DNA from: Parastagonospora avenae f. sp. tritici 18332-5
Taxonomy: Eukaryota > Ascomycota > Dothideomycetes > Pleosporales > Phaeosphaeriaceae
Direction of reading: 5' to 3'
DNA: 37,544 nucleotides
Assembly: GCA_022559985.1 (NCBI GenBank)
Contig: JAFJTR010000149.1
Location: 1-37,544 of the forward strand
Below are positions 1 to 9,155 of this stretch, piece after piece. The notes below the pieces were generated by a model that saw only the letters and a list, made by a program, of their open reading frames with translations, had not been told where the DNA came from and ran no database searches. The stretch's first letter is position 1. Every line of letters starts with the position of its first letter. Made by a program: the position numbers and the translations under genes.

Positions 1-17
1 GATCAAAATTTAGCAGC

Positions 18-88
18 CCGGCTTGGCTTGGCTCGGCTTGCTGCAACCAAGCCGTGGCAAGCAAGCGCTTGCAAGCGGCTTGCTTGTT
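18..88. repeat. GGCTTG/CAAGCC palindromic cluster
   Basis: The first 90 bases hold repeated GGCTTG units followed by their reverse complements. The best inverted repeat is CAAGCAAGC against GCTTGCTTG around a short central palindrome (about 58-87). The segment could extrude a hairpin. It may be low-complexity intergenic DNA or the edge of an element lying outside the window. Nothing suggests coding. Confidence 0.5.
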
Positions 89-150
89 GACAAGTCTGCC
101 AACGTGAACCCAGATCTGAGGAGGAAGTCCTCTGTGCTAATTTCCCTGAA

Positions 151-954
151 CTAGCAATCTACTTTCATGCTGTAGAGAGGCGAATGAGGATCCCATGTGA
201 CGGAATGGTGGAATAAGGATGATAGATCATAAGCCTTGCATTGCAAAGCTCTCTTGACTTTCGCCCCTGAATTCTGTACTTCCTCGATTGGTCCACCGAT
301 GTTGAATGCGTCGGAAACCTCGGTAACCTTGACTGCAATTGTATTGTGTTCGAAGTACGCCGTGATGGCATTGACGATCACTGGTATATATTCGTCTGGC
401 ACCTGTTCACGAAATTCGTTAGTATCTAGGGGTGCGTAAGGACCCGCGTGTGGCGCGACTTGAAGTAGCTTACCTCAAACCTTCCACCAATGGCAAACCC
501 GCTAGCTAAAGCAACCTTCTTGTAGTGCACATGTTTTCCTCTTATGACTTCTTGTACGTCTATTATCTTGGTAGCTTGGAAAAACGCATTCTGAAAAGAC
601 AGCGCAGCTTGGAGTCCCTTCCAGAAGGTATCCATGACAGAATCCGGCTCTTCGAAGATTTCTTCTTGAAGGGCAGTCCTTATGCGTAGACCAGCGAGGT
701 AGCTAATGCCGCCTGCCTGAGCAATCCCTTTGTTGTACCAGATGTTGACGTCACTAACATCTGCTCTCTTCTCCAAGATTTCCGTTGCTTGCGAGTCATC
801 GGAAACGGTCAGATGATCCCTGGATGTAAGAGGACTTGCCGCGACCGAAAGAGAAATCGAGCTTAAGCTAAGCAGGAATGTAGTCTGCTCGCATGTTGGG
901 GGGGTTATAAGGTGGAGTGATACGAGGACCTACAAGAGTCCTAAAGAGCTTCAT
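151..954 (-). CDS. Putative secreted protein of unknown function, Kex2-type pro-region
   Basis: Three-exon model on the minus strand: 954-934, 884-474 and 402-151, with introns of 49 nt (GTAGGT..CAG) and 71 nt (GTAAGC..CAG). It gives 227 residues. The N-terminus (MKLFRTLTTFLLSLSSISL) is a typical signal peptide, with likely cleavage after about residue 23. A dibasic Lys-Arg at 46-47 (LEKR/ADV) resembles a Kex2 site, so the mature protein may start at Ala48. The body has aromatic and alanine-rich helical-looking stretches and only two cysteines, both near the C-terminus. The first exon is inferred from splice signals because no ATG opens the long exon; with it, a clean secretion signal appears in frame. 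I do not recognise the family. A secreted effector-like role is possible but unsupported. Confidence 0.6.
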
Positions 955-1783
955 GCTGGGTATTACAGAGCGAAAGGTAAGAATATGTTGTGGATGAATT
1001 GGTCTTGTCGCCGTTGTCGGAGACGGGTTTATTCAGTTGGTTGCTTCTCTATACCACGGAGACGATGCTCCGACAATACATAGCTGGAAGCACAAGTATC
1101 CCGGGCTCTCATTTAGCTCTTCCGGCTGTAGAACGTATTCGGGTGCTGAAAAAAGGGCAGAACCGGTAACTAACACGAGCTGACGCATCCAAGAAGGATG
1201 CATATTTTAAGGCACCAACTATGCATGCTGTATACAACAGCCAATCTCATGTGTATATCTGAGTCAATCTGCTCGACAGCTCCCGGGTCTCTACATACGC
1301 GCCTTGCCCATCCAACAGTCTACAGTCTGCCCAGTGGAAAAATCAGCAAGTCTGTGTGGCATGATTCGTACCTGCAGTCAGCGTAGGCGATATTCTCGCA
1401 TCTTGGTACCCCATATCGGGAATTGAGCATCCAGATTCAATCTGAAATGTGCCTAGTTCAAAATGTCAGCCCCATGAGGCTATGCGTACCTAAAGTTATC
1501 TGGACTCGGACCGAGCCCCACGATCCAAAAACGCCAGGACAGGAAACATATTGCGGAGCTAATCTTGGCCGTCCCAAACTCGCTGATACTTTTGTTCTTC
1601 TATCTTCGGGGATGAGCATCGGGTTTCACTTCGAAATGCACTACCTGGGCAAGTTCTGTTTCGCAGCCCATTGCTAAGCGCCGCCATGAATCGAGTGTTG
1701 CCTCTACAAGCAGACAACACAGGAATTGGAAGCATGCTGCGCTGCTAAATTTAAGTTTTTTAATTTGACCAGACGATCAGAGG
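955..1783. other. Intergenic, divergent upstream region
   Basis: This lies between the 5' ends of two divergently transcribed secreted-protein genes. Short open frames (1198-1386 and 1423-1677, plus) lack recognisable domains, signal peptides or plausible splice partners and look like chance ORFs. No RNA gene or repeat was seen. Confidence 0.5.
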
Positions 1784-2407
1784 ATGTCCCTACAGCTACT
1801 TCATACTACCGCTGTTTTATCAAGCTTCTTTTTCGTAGCGGCAACGGCTCAAGCGCCTGATGATACCAGAGACGTCAATACCAGATCTCTAGCAACTCGC
1901 TACGAACAAGACGACTGCGAGTTTGCAAAGTTCCAATGGTTGGACGTGGATTGCCACTACGAGTTTCGTCAGTTTGCGACCATTCGTCTGCTATCATACT
2001 TTACTCACCGATTCATAGATAACACCCACAACGGCTGGCTGGGGTATCAAATGTTGTTGATGCCTAATGGCATGCAAGATGATGTCCAGAGATGGTGTCA
2101 AGGCATTTTCGACAATATCCGCGGAGAATGCTGACCTGGCGCCGTCGATCCTCAGTATCCCAGCACGAATGCTAACAATTGGGGGTGGAAGGGCTGCGAG
2201 GAACACATCACGCGAGAGTTGCACAATCCCATCACCGGTGAAATAAGACATTCCAAGGGCGTCAAATTCGAAGTCCATTGGGATTGGCCTTGGACTGAGG
2301 GTGAGGACCAGCGGGGTTGTTTCAAGTCTGCTATTGAAATGGCGAGTTGTGGTGGGCAGAGAGCGTCAATGACGTTCAAGAATGGTGGATGCCACAAAAC
2401 GAATTAG
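1784..2407 (+). pseudogene. Secreted cysteine-containing protein, interrupted by one in-frame TGA
   Basis: A single frame runs from ATG 1784 to TAG 2407 (208 codons), broken only by TGA at 2132-2134 (codon 117). The N-terminus has a signal peptide (hydrophobic stretch, about residues 1-23, ending ATAQA). Cysteines are spread on both sides of the stop, including DCEF, VDCHYEF and RWCQG before it and KGCEEH, RGCFK and GGC after it. The downstream half looks like real protein (an HWDWPW aromatic motif). A Cys-rich frame on both sides of one TGA is best explained by a nonsense mutation, for example CGA to TGA. The alternative is a small intron from a weak GTGTCA donor at 2095 to the CAG at 2161-2163 (69 nt), with CTGAC near 2131 as branch point; this would remove the stop in frame. 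The family is not recognised. Confidence 0.55.
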
Positions 2408-2943
2408 GATATGATGCGAAGCATAATTGCATCACGGAAAGTAGTTTTCAGGGAGCTCCAAGACATTTCAATCGAGATATTGAGCAACCTGAGACTTGAA
2501 AACATCATTAGCATTACGAAAGTTGCGAGTGGATGAAGAACGGTAAATCTGAATCATTCGCAACAAAAATTGGCGCCATGAAATTGGGAGATCGTGCACG
2601 GGTATCTGATGTTTGCGCGAATTCTGACTCGACTACAGTCTACTACTATCTTTTCAGTTTGCATGAAGACTCGAGCCTGCGCACCTAGGCGGACTGAGGA
2701 AATGCGCGGCTAAACAACTCGTGACCATCCAGCATCTTTGAATGGTACATGCCTGACAATGCATTATATCTAACGCGACGCATGCCGGCTCAATCTCTCG
2801 ACAGGGATAAGCTGTCCTATCCTTTCTGTCGCGGGTGCTGCAGCGAACAGATTTGCAACACCGACAATGCATCGCTATGTTTTCAAGGAAACGCCATGAA
2901 CGTCGATCTTGCTTGTATAGGTCTACGTGATGTCCATCTCGAA
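2408..2943. other. Intergenic, tail-to-tail gap
   Basis: This separates the end of the plus-strand secreted-protein frame from the end of the minus-strand membrane-protein gene. Opposed small ORFs at 2654-2952 have no recognisable features. Nothing else is supported. Confidence 0.5.
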
Positions 2944-4024
2944 TCATCTTAACTCCGTGCGCGTCTCCGCTGGAAGCTCGTGTGGCCTGCTATGATCATC
3001 AGGCATCTCATGCAATTGACCATCCAATTCACTTGTTTGCGCATAATACGTCTTCGACCTCGCCTCTTCTGGCGCATATGCACCATGGTATGGGTGTTGT
3101 TCCGATTCCGACATCTCGTGCGTTCCAGCTGGCACAGCCTTTGCCTTTCGCCGCCGGAAGATGAGCCATCCTAGAACCAGGCCAAATATGATGGCCACCG
3201 GGATGCCGACGCCCAAGCCAACTTTTGCGCCCGTTGATAGTCCTCCTGAAGAAGAATTTGATTCGGGCTGAACAGCAGTCGAGCCTATTGGTGGTGGCGT
3301 GGAAGTTGGGGTTTGCGCCGTGCTTGCTGAACTCATGCGTGAAGCTGGCATGGAACTTTCACCGGCGGTCCGGGTGGCAGCGGCTGCCAGTACCTGACTG
3401 TCTGAGCTCTGGTACCAAACAGGAACTCCATCGCCTTGCACGGGGTAGCCCTTTGGAAACGATCCGACTGACACACTTCCCGCTTCCCATCTGCCATTGA
3501 CCGAAGATGGCACAATGTAAGACAGACTGGTATCCTCTGCGAGAAAGGATGCGCAAGCATAAGCCCAAATACCCTTGCTGTATCCGGGAGGGCAGCACAA
3601 TACGGCTGTTGTGTCCGCGCGCAATGGGATGACCTTTGCATCATCAACACCGAACCAAGTTGACGTGAATGTTGTTACGGGCGCCCAAGATTGCGGACAT
3701 ATTGCTGGACTATCTTCGCCCAATGTTAGCGACTGGCGGGCTTAGAGCCATTCCGCAGGACTCCTTACAGTAGTAACTATCCCACTCTTCTCTGTCGGAG
3801 AAAGCAGCTTCCACTTTGGTGCCCGTAGGCATACATCCCGATTGATAGTATTCCTGATAGGCGTGTCCGGAATACAGCCAAGAATTGGTACCGTCGGCCG
3901 TAAGTCGTAGAGTCTGTGAACACGAAGGCGCCGGGGCGAAGACACTGGTGATCGGACCCCGGTTGAGACCGCTGATGTAGCTGGACCGTGTCTCAGTAAC
4001 GATGACTTTTTTTGGTGTCGCCAT
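2944..4024 (-). CDS. Single-pass Ser/Thr-rich membrane protein with conserved-type extracellular cysteines
   Basis: Two exons, 4024-3769 and 3704-2944, are joined across a 64-nt intron (GTAAGG donor, GCTAAC branch point, CCAG acceptor). The product is 338 residues. Residues about 1-200 are an extracellular-type domain with spaced cysteines (PSC, SGC, ICPQSW, LCCPPGY, YAC). A Ser/Thr/Pro-rich stalk follows (about 200-243). One transmembrane helix at about 247-268 is followed by an RRRK stop-transfer signal, then a polar cytoplasmic tail. This architecture is common among fungal Mid2/WSC-like wall-facing proteins with an SKG6-type helix. The specific family is inferred from layout only. There is no cleavable signal peptide at the chosen ATG; fungal proteins of this layout often lack an obvious one. 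An in-frame GTG at 4072 and an upstream exon starting near 4141 are alternatives. Confidence 0.75.
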
Positions 4025-5225
4025 GGCTGTATACGTCGAGGGAAATGGGCCAATAATGGAATCAGCAAACACCTACGGCGGGACGAAGGAAGGATGTCGA
4101 TAGAGAGAGACTGGAATTGAACGAGCTTCGCATGCATGTTCATGTACTTCTGCACCTCGGACAAGGTTTATCAGCCACAATCTCGGATTCTTCCTGGCTT
4201 GACGCTTTGATCAGGCCTCCCGAGTAGCGCGGCGCTTACACTGTCCATCAAATCCACCAGTGAACCAGTGGTGTTGTCATTTTGACATGAACGAAAACGC
4301 CCGCCAAACTGAATACCTCAATCTTTGCGCGAAAGGCTACGTGTATACTCATTCCTCATATCTAAAGTAATTGCTCTTCGACCTGTGGTAGCTGGCAATA
4401 GTTTCTTGCATGAGTTCCCCTGCACAACGCCGAGAGTTCGAGCGGCTCTTAGTTCCCGAAAGCGGTTAGGGGATTCGACATGGGTGTGACAGCCACCATG
4501 CGTAGGATGATCGTTCTAGACAGCGACGCGCAGATTTCGTGTAACCCAGAACTCTAGAGATATAAGCTCAATGCAGCGACTTCAAAGAAGTCATCTCGCG
4601 ATTTGCAACGTTTGGTTAGCATTCAACTCAGTTTGACTGGCGTTTTCCACCTTCCACGATAAGAAATAGCCCCCAAAGATCTGCCCCGTGCGCCTCCAGC
4701 ACATATTTACGCCCCGCATATCAATTGTTGTAGCACGACCGGGATGCCTCGTTGTGTCGCCGGATACCTCCCGCTCACACGGTTGGAACTCTCTCGTATA
4801 GCGGGCCACAAGTGGATTAACCGGGCACTATTCACACCAGTCTTCGTGCGTGGCGGAACTCCGCGATGAATTCGAATTGGACACAAACTGTTGGCCCCTG
4901 GTCCCAAATTACTTCCCATTTCGCACCAGCGCTAGCGCTAACTTAGGCTGGACATGATGAACAACGCATGTCTTCACATGTCCCGAGCATCCTCCAGATC
5001 ATGCCATAAAGCTTACATTCATGCAACGTACGCCCAAGGATTGGAGGAGTAGTATGGCCCGCGAGCAGGAGAACTCCACGAGATTCACGATTTCACGATT
5101 CGACCAGCAGGCATCCACCGAGTGAGAGCAGAATGCCCTCCCCTATGTCCGGGCGCACGGCACGTCATTGCAAGTTTGCGGGAATATCTCTAGGACTTAT
5201 CAAGCCATATCTAAACCTAGCTCTG
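4025..5225. other. Intergenic region without a supported gene
   Basis: About 1.2 kb lies between the start of the membrane-protein gene and the end of the FAD monooxygenase. The small ORFs here (for example 4591-4809 and 4707-4919, minus) overlap each other and show no domain, signal peptide or intron logic. The right part must contain the monooxygenase 3' UTR and the left part the membrane-protein promoter. Confidence 0.5.
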
Positions 5226-6935
5226 CTACTCGGCGACATCTTTCGCCAACGCCTTCTCCATGCTTTTCTCGGCTTCATACCCATATTCCCACCACTGCGT
5301 GACTGGATCACTCCACAGATTCGCACTGTGCGTATAATGTTCGCCTCGGACTTCCGGTGCCATCGATGCATCTCTCGCTCTCTGCTCTGGACCATCTGGA
5401 ATTCCAAGAATCATGCCATTCACGTCGCTGGCGTTGTTCATGTCACTCGTCCTCTTCATTCGTTCCTTCTCGAAGACTTTCAACACCGAAGCAATTTCCT
5501 CATGGGAAGAGACTTGGTTCAGCGTAATTGCGAGAGCGGCACCGTCTTCGACTGCCATGGCGGCGCCTTGGGACATGTATGGTAGCATAGCGTGCGCTGC
5601 GTCGCCTATGACAAGTAATTTGGATGAAGCTGAGAGCCATGTTGTCAATGGTCGCGCGACTTTCAAGGGCCACTTCACGAAGGAGTCAATCAGGCCAATG
5701 ATTTTGATCAGTCTGCGTTGATGAGCATGTGTCAATCGCGGAAGCTGAAGGCAAAGTGAACTCACTGGGAATCCCATCCGCTGAACTCCCTATACATGTG
5801 TTCCCGATCAAACTTATCTGGCCAGGTGCTTGGGTCCGAATCGTCCAGATGTGACCATGTCATGTTGACGGACTCTCCAGCGGCTATCACGTATGACATG
5901 ACGTGTCTACGTTGTCCGGTCCTACCAACACAACTGTGTTAGCAAGCTGATGCGTATACACTGATAAACTGGATGACTGACCAGAGGTTCAGATCCGGCT
6001 TCTCCAACATCCACGCAAGATTTGGATCCTGGCGCATCCTCTTCGCATCGATGGTTCCCCGATATGCAGCTAAGCCTCTGTAAATAGGCTCATGAGAAGC
6101 ATTTGGTTCGATATAGCTGCGCGCGGTTGAGTTGATGCCTGGAACAGTAGGTTAGCCAACCACAAGCGCGTGAAGGTTGCGCGTGACACACCATCAACAG
6201 CAACCACCAGATCTCCTGCGACAATGGAACCATCTTCGAGCACGACGGATCCTTTCTGTTCTTGATACTCAACGACTCTTGCGCCAAGTTGAATCGCCAC
6301 ACCCAAATTTACGGCTACCTTGTGCAGCGCATCATGGTAATGCGCCCGATGCACCACATAGTATGGCGCTCCAAAATCGCTCCTGTAACTCGCATCAAGC
6401 GCAGTGTATCCTATGACACTTCCATCCTCCCATCTGCGGATATTGATACCCTCGGGCTTGATAGCAAGCTTCTCTAGATGCTCAGCGACTCCCCATTGAT
6501 GCAGCAATCGTCCCGCATTCGGAGGAATATGGATACCTGCGCCGATCTGGAGATTGTTAGCCATATTAGCAAGGACTGGGTAGGAAGACTTGCTTCTCCA
6601 AGCTTCAGCGCTTGTTCCAAAACCCGCACCGAGTGGCCTCTTCGTGCTAATGCGACTGCACAAGCTAGACCGCCAATCCCGGCGCCAACGATCACCACGT
6701 CTAACTTGAGACGAGCCGCCTCAGGCGCCTTTGAGCCATTCTGGCAGTGATTTGTATCCTTGGTCTCTACCTTTTCCAGGAATCGCAGTGACTGGGACGG
6801 GAATGTCATCGCCGGGTTGGACATGCCATTGTCGGTCACTGTCCCATTACTCAGCTTCTGGCCATTCTTCTGAGATACCGTGTTGTCGACCAAGGTCGTT
6901 CGGCCGTTGATAGTTGGATTCGTAGTTTCCGTCAT
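5226..6935 (-). CDS. FAD-dependent aromatic monooxygenase (salicylate hydroxylase-like)
   Basis: Five exons: 6935-6594, 6546-6192, 6138-5982, 5921-5766 and 5712-5226, giving 498 residues. All class A flavoprotein hydroxylase landmarks are visible. The FAD-binding GAGIGG is at 84-89, followed by helix and acidic end (VLEQ). The 'DG' fingerprint (VAVDG) lies around 229-233. The second FAD motif GDAAHAMLPYMSQGAAMAVEDG starts at 373. The C-terminal WEYGYEAE is typical of fungal salicylate-hydroxylase-like enzymes. The likely reaction is NADPH/O2-dependent hydroxylation of an aromatic or terpenoid substrate, which cannot be predicted. About 75 polar residues precede the Rossmann fold, an unusual extension. 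Intron 1 (6593-6547) uses a GC donor (GCAAGT). Intron 3 could end at 5934 instead of 5922; I prefer 5922 because it yields the usual NLW motif. It faces a P450 gene. Confidence 0.9.
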
Positions 6936-7275
6936 AGTGCTCTTGAAGGCGTGAATGCGCGAGTAGATCTACCGCGTTGTACGACAAAAAGAAGATGTGC
7001 AGTCATCCCGCCTTTCATGTGCGACGCCAGGTGGGGCATAGCCAGACAACGGGCCGTTCCAGTCACAAATTGAGCGTGCGCATGCTGCACAGATGGTGTG
7101 AGGGGTCCGGCAGCCAGCGGATTGTCAGCATGAGGATGTGGGGGACCTCGGGACGTTTCTTAAGGTTTTCGGCGCTTTTCAAGCGCTTTATATTGTACCT
7201 TGAAGGTTGTTGCGACCTGCTCTCTGCAAGACCCTGCACTCAACGACTTGTTATCTTGATTCTTGTGCAACTGCT
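6936..7275. promoter_or_regulatory. Shared divergent promoter of FMO and P450
   Basis: These 340 bases separate the ATG of the minus-strand monooxygenase from the ATG of the plus-strand P450, so both must be controlled from here. A TATA-like TTTATATT lies near 7187-7194, about 80 bp before the P450 start. Head-to-head FMO/P450 pairs are often co-regulated in fungal secondary or xenobiotic metabolism; co-regulation here is inference. Confidence 0.5.
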
Positions 7276-9073
7276 ATGAATAATCAGGCGACATTTCTCT
7301 ACTCCCACTGGCGATTTGTCCTGATAGGCCTTGTTGTAGTTACAGTTGCAAGGCTAGCAAGGGTCCGAGGTCGACACCTTCGGAGCGTCCCCGGTCCTTT
7401 GTTGGCCAAGTTCACACCACTCTACCGTATCTGGACAGCGGCGACTGGCAAACAATTCGTTATCCACCAAAAGCTTCACGAGGCATACGGACCTGTAGTT
7501 AGAATTGGTCCAAATCATGTATCCATTTCTGAGGCGGCGTGTATTACTGATATTTATGGTATTGCGAGCAAATTCTACAAAGTAAGCTGCATATCTACAC
7601 GAACAATCACGAATGCCCTCAAATTGTGATTCATGTTGATGTAACCCTAGAGCGATTTCTATACCCTTTTCGACGTTCCCACCAAATCTGGGTTGACACC
7701 GACTGTTTTCTCGGTTCGCGACAATACCTACCATTGACAACTGAAGCGTCCAATAGCAAATGCCTACTCGATGACATCGCTCGTTGAGCTGGAGCCCATG
7801 ACCGATGTTTGCATTAAGATCTTAGAAAAGAAGTTTCAGCGGTTCCAGTGCCAGAGTATTAATCTAGGCGAATGGCTGCATTGGTCAGTCTTTTCTTAAA
7901 CGTACCTTTGAATTCCTAATCGCTGAAAATGGCTATAATAGGTACGCCTTCGACGTGATCACATCAATCACGTTCTCCAACTGCATGGGCTTCATGGAGT
8001 CGGAACAAGACATCTCAGGAATCATACAAGCAATCGAGGGTCGGCTGTTCTACAACTCCATCGTCGGGCAAGTTCCCTCCTTGCACAAACTCCTACTAGG
8101 TAATCGCTTCGTTTCCCGCATCGCAAACCTCCTCCCGTCAGTGCGCCGCCTCAACACCACACACTTCATCGTCGACTTCGCGCGCACGCAGCTAGCCCGA
8201 TACCAGACCGTAGGTAGTTCTCTCGACGATCTAAAAGACATGCTCGCGCGCTTCAAGCGCTCCAACAAAGACGGCGGGCAAGCCATGACCAGCGACGAAC
8301 TGCTCAGCCACGCCACAGGAAACATGTACGTCTATTCCTTTCCTTCCACCTCTCTCCTTTAGCCATGACTAAACGTCCACCAGTCTAGCAGGCTCCGACA
8401 CGACCGCCATATCCCTGCGCGCCATATTCTACCACCTCCTGAGGAACTCGCGCACATATGCCAAACTCCTCGCTGAAATCGACGCCGCGCACACCCGCGG
8501 CGCCCTCTCCGACCCCATCACCTTCGCCGAAGCGAACCAGCTGGGTTATCTGCAACTCTGCATCAAGGAAGCGATGCGCATGCACCCCTCGTGCGGCCAG
8601 ATTCTCGAGCGCGTGGTACCCGCTGGCGGAATGTCTTTTGCGGCCGGGTTTTTACCTGGAGGCACGGTGGTGGGGATTAACCCGTGGGTTGTTGCACAGG
8701 ATAAGGATGTGTATGGAGCTGATGCGGCTGTCTTTCGGCCGGAGAGGTGGAGTGAGGCGTCGGCTGCGCAATTGAGGTTGATGGAGAGGAGTTTCCTGGC
8801 TGTGAGTTTATATTGCTTGTTTGATGTGCATAGGTGTGTGCTAATAAGAATACGTAGTTTGGATCAGGCGGGAGGACGTGCTTGGGGAAGAATATCTCAA
8901 TGCTGGAGATGACGAAGCTAGTTCCGCAGATTCTAAGAAGGTTCAGGGTGGAGTTGGTTGAGCCGGAGAAAGAGTGGGAGCTTGAGGGATATTGGTTTGT
9001 CAAGCAGTCTGGGCTGAGGTGCAGGATTACGGAACGTAGTGCAAGCTCGTCATCGCCGCTTAGACAACAGTAG
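7276..9073 (+). pseudogene. Cytochrome P450 with a premature TGA
   Basis: Exons 7276-7581, 7651-7883, 7942-8325, 8384-8801 and 8858-9073 join in frame to a 518-residue microsomal P450, except for TGA at 7735-7737 (codon 131). An N-terminal membrane anchor (residues 14-28) precedes the PGP hinge (VPGPLL). Key motifs are AGSDTT of the I-helix (310-315), ExxR (E370..R373), FRPERW, and the haem loop FGSGGRTCLGKN with Cys455. All introns have normal GT-AG ends and 56-69 nt lengths. The stop sits between TYH and QLKRPIANAYSM, where related fungal P450s commonly have Arg, so CGA to TGA is the simplest history. No credible intron removes it; the only GT-AG window is 33 nt. Catalysis would be lost unless the stop is read through. 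The fold resembles pisatin-demethylase-type fungal P450s. The gene ends 82 bp from the convergent xylosidase. Confidence 0.88.
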
Positions 9074-9155
9074 TCTTGTTGACATGATGAAGTCCAGCAA
9101 AATTAATAGATGGTTGTATTCAAAATTTCACTCAATCGACGAAAGGATCGCAACC

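Noticed and set aside
7714..7746. A 33-nt GT-AG window that would remove the P450 stop in frame
   Set aside because: Shorter than any other intron here (minimum 44 nt), no branch point, and it would delete a conserved stretch before RPIANAYSM.
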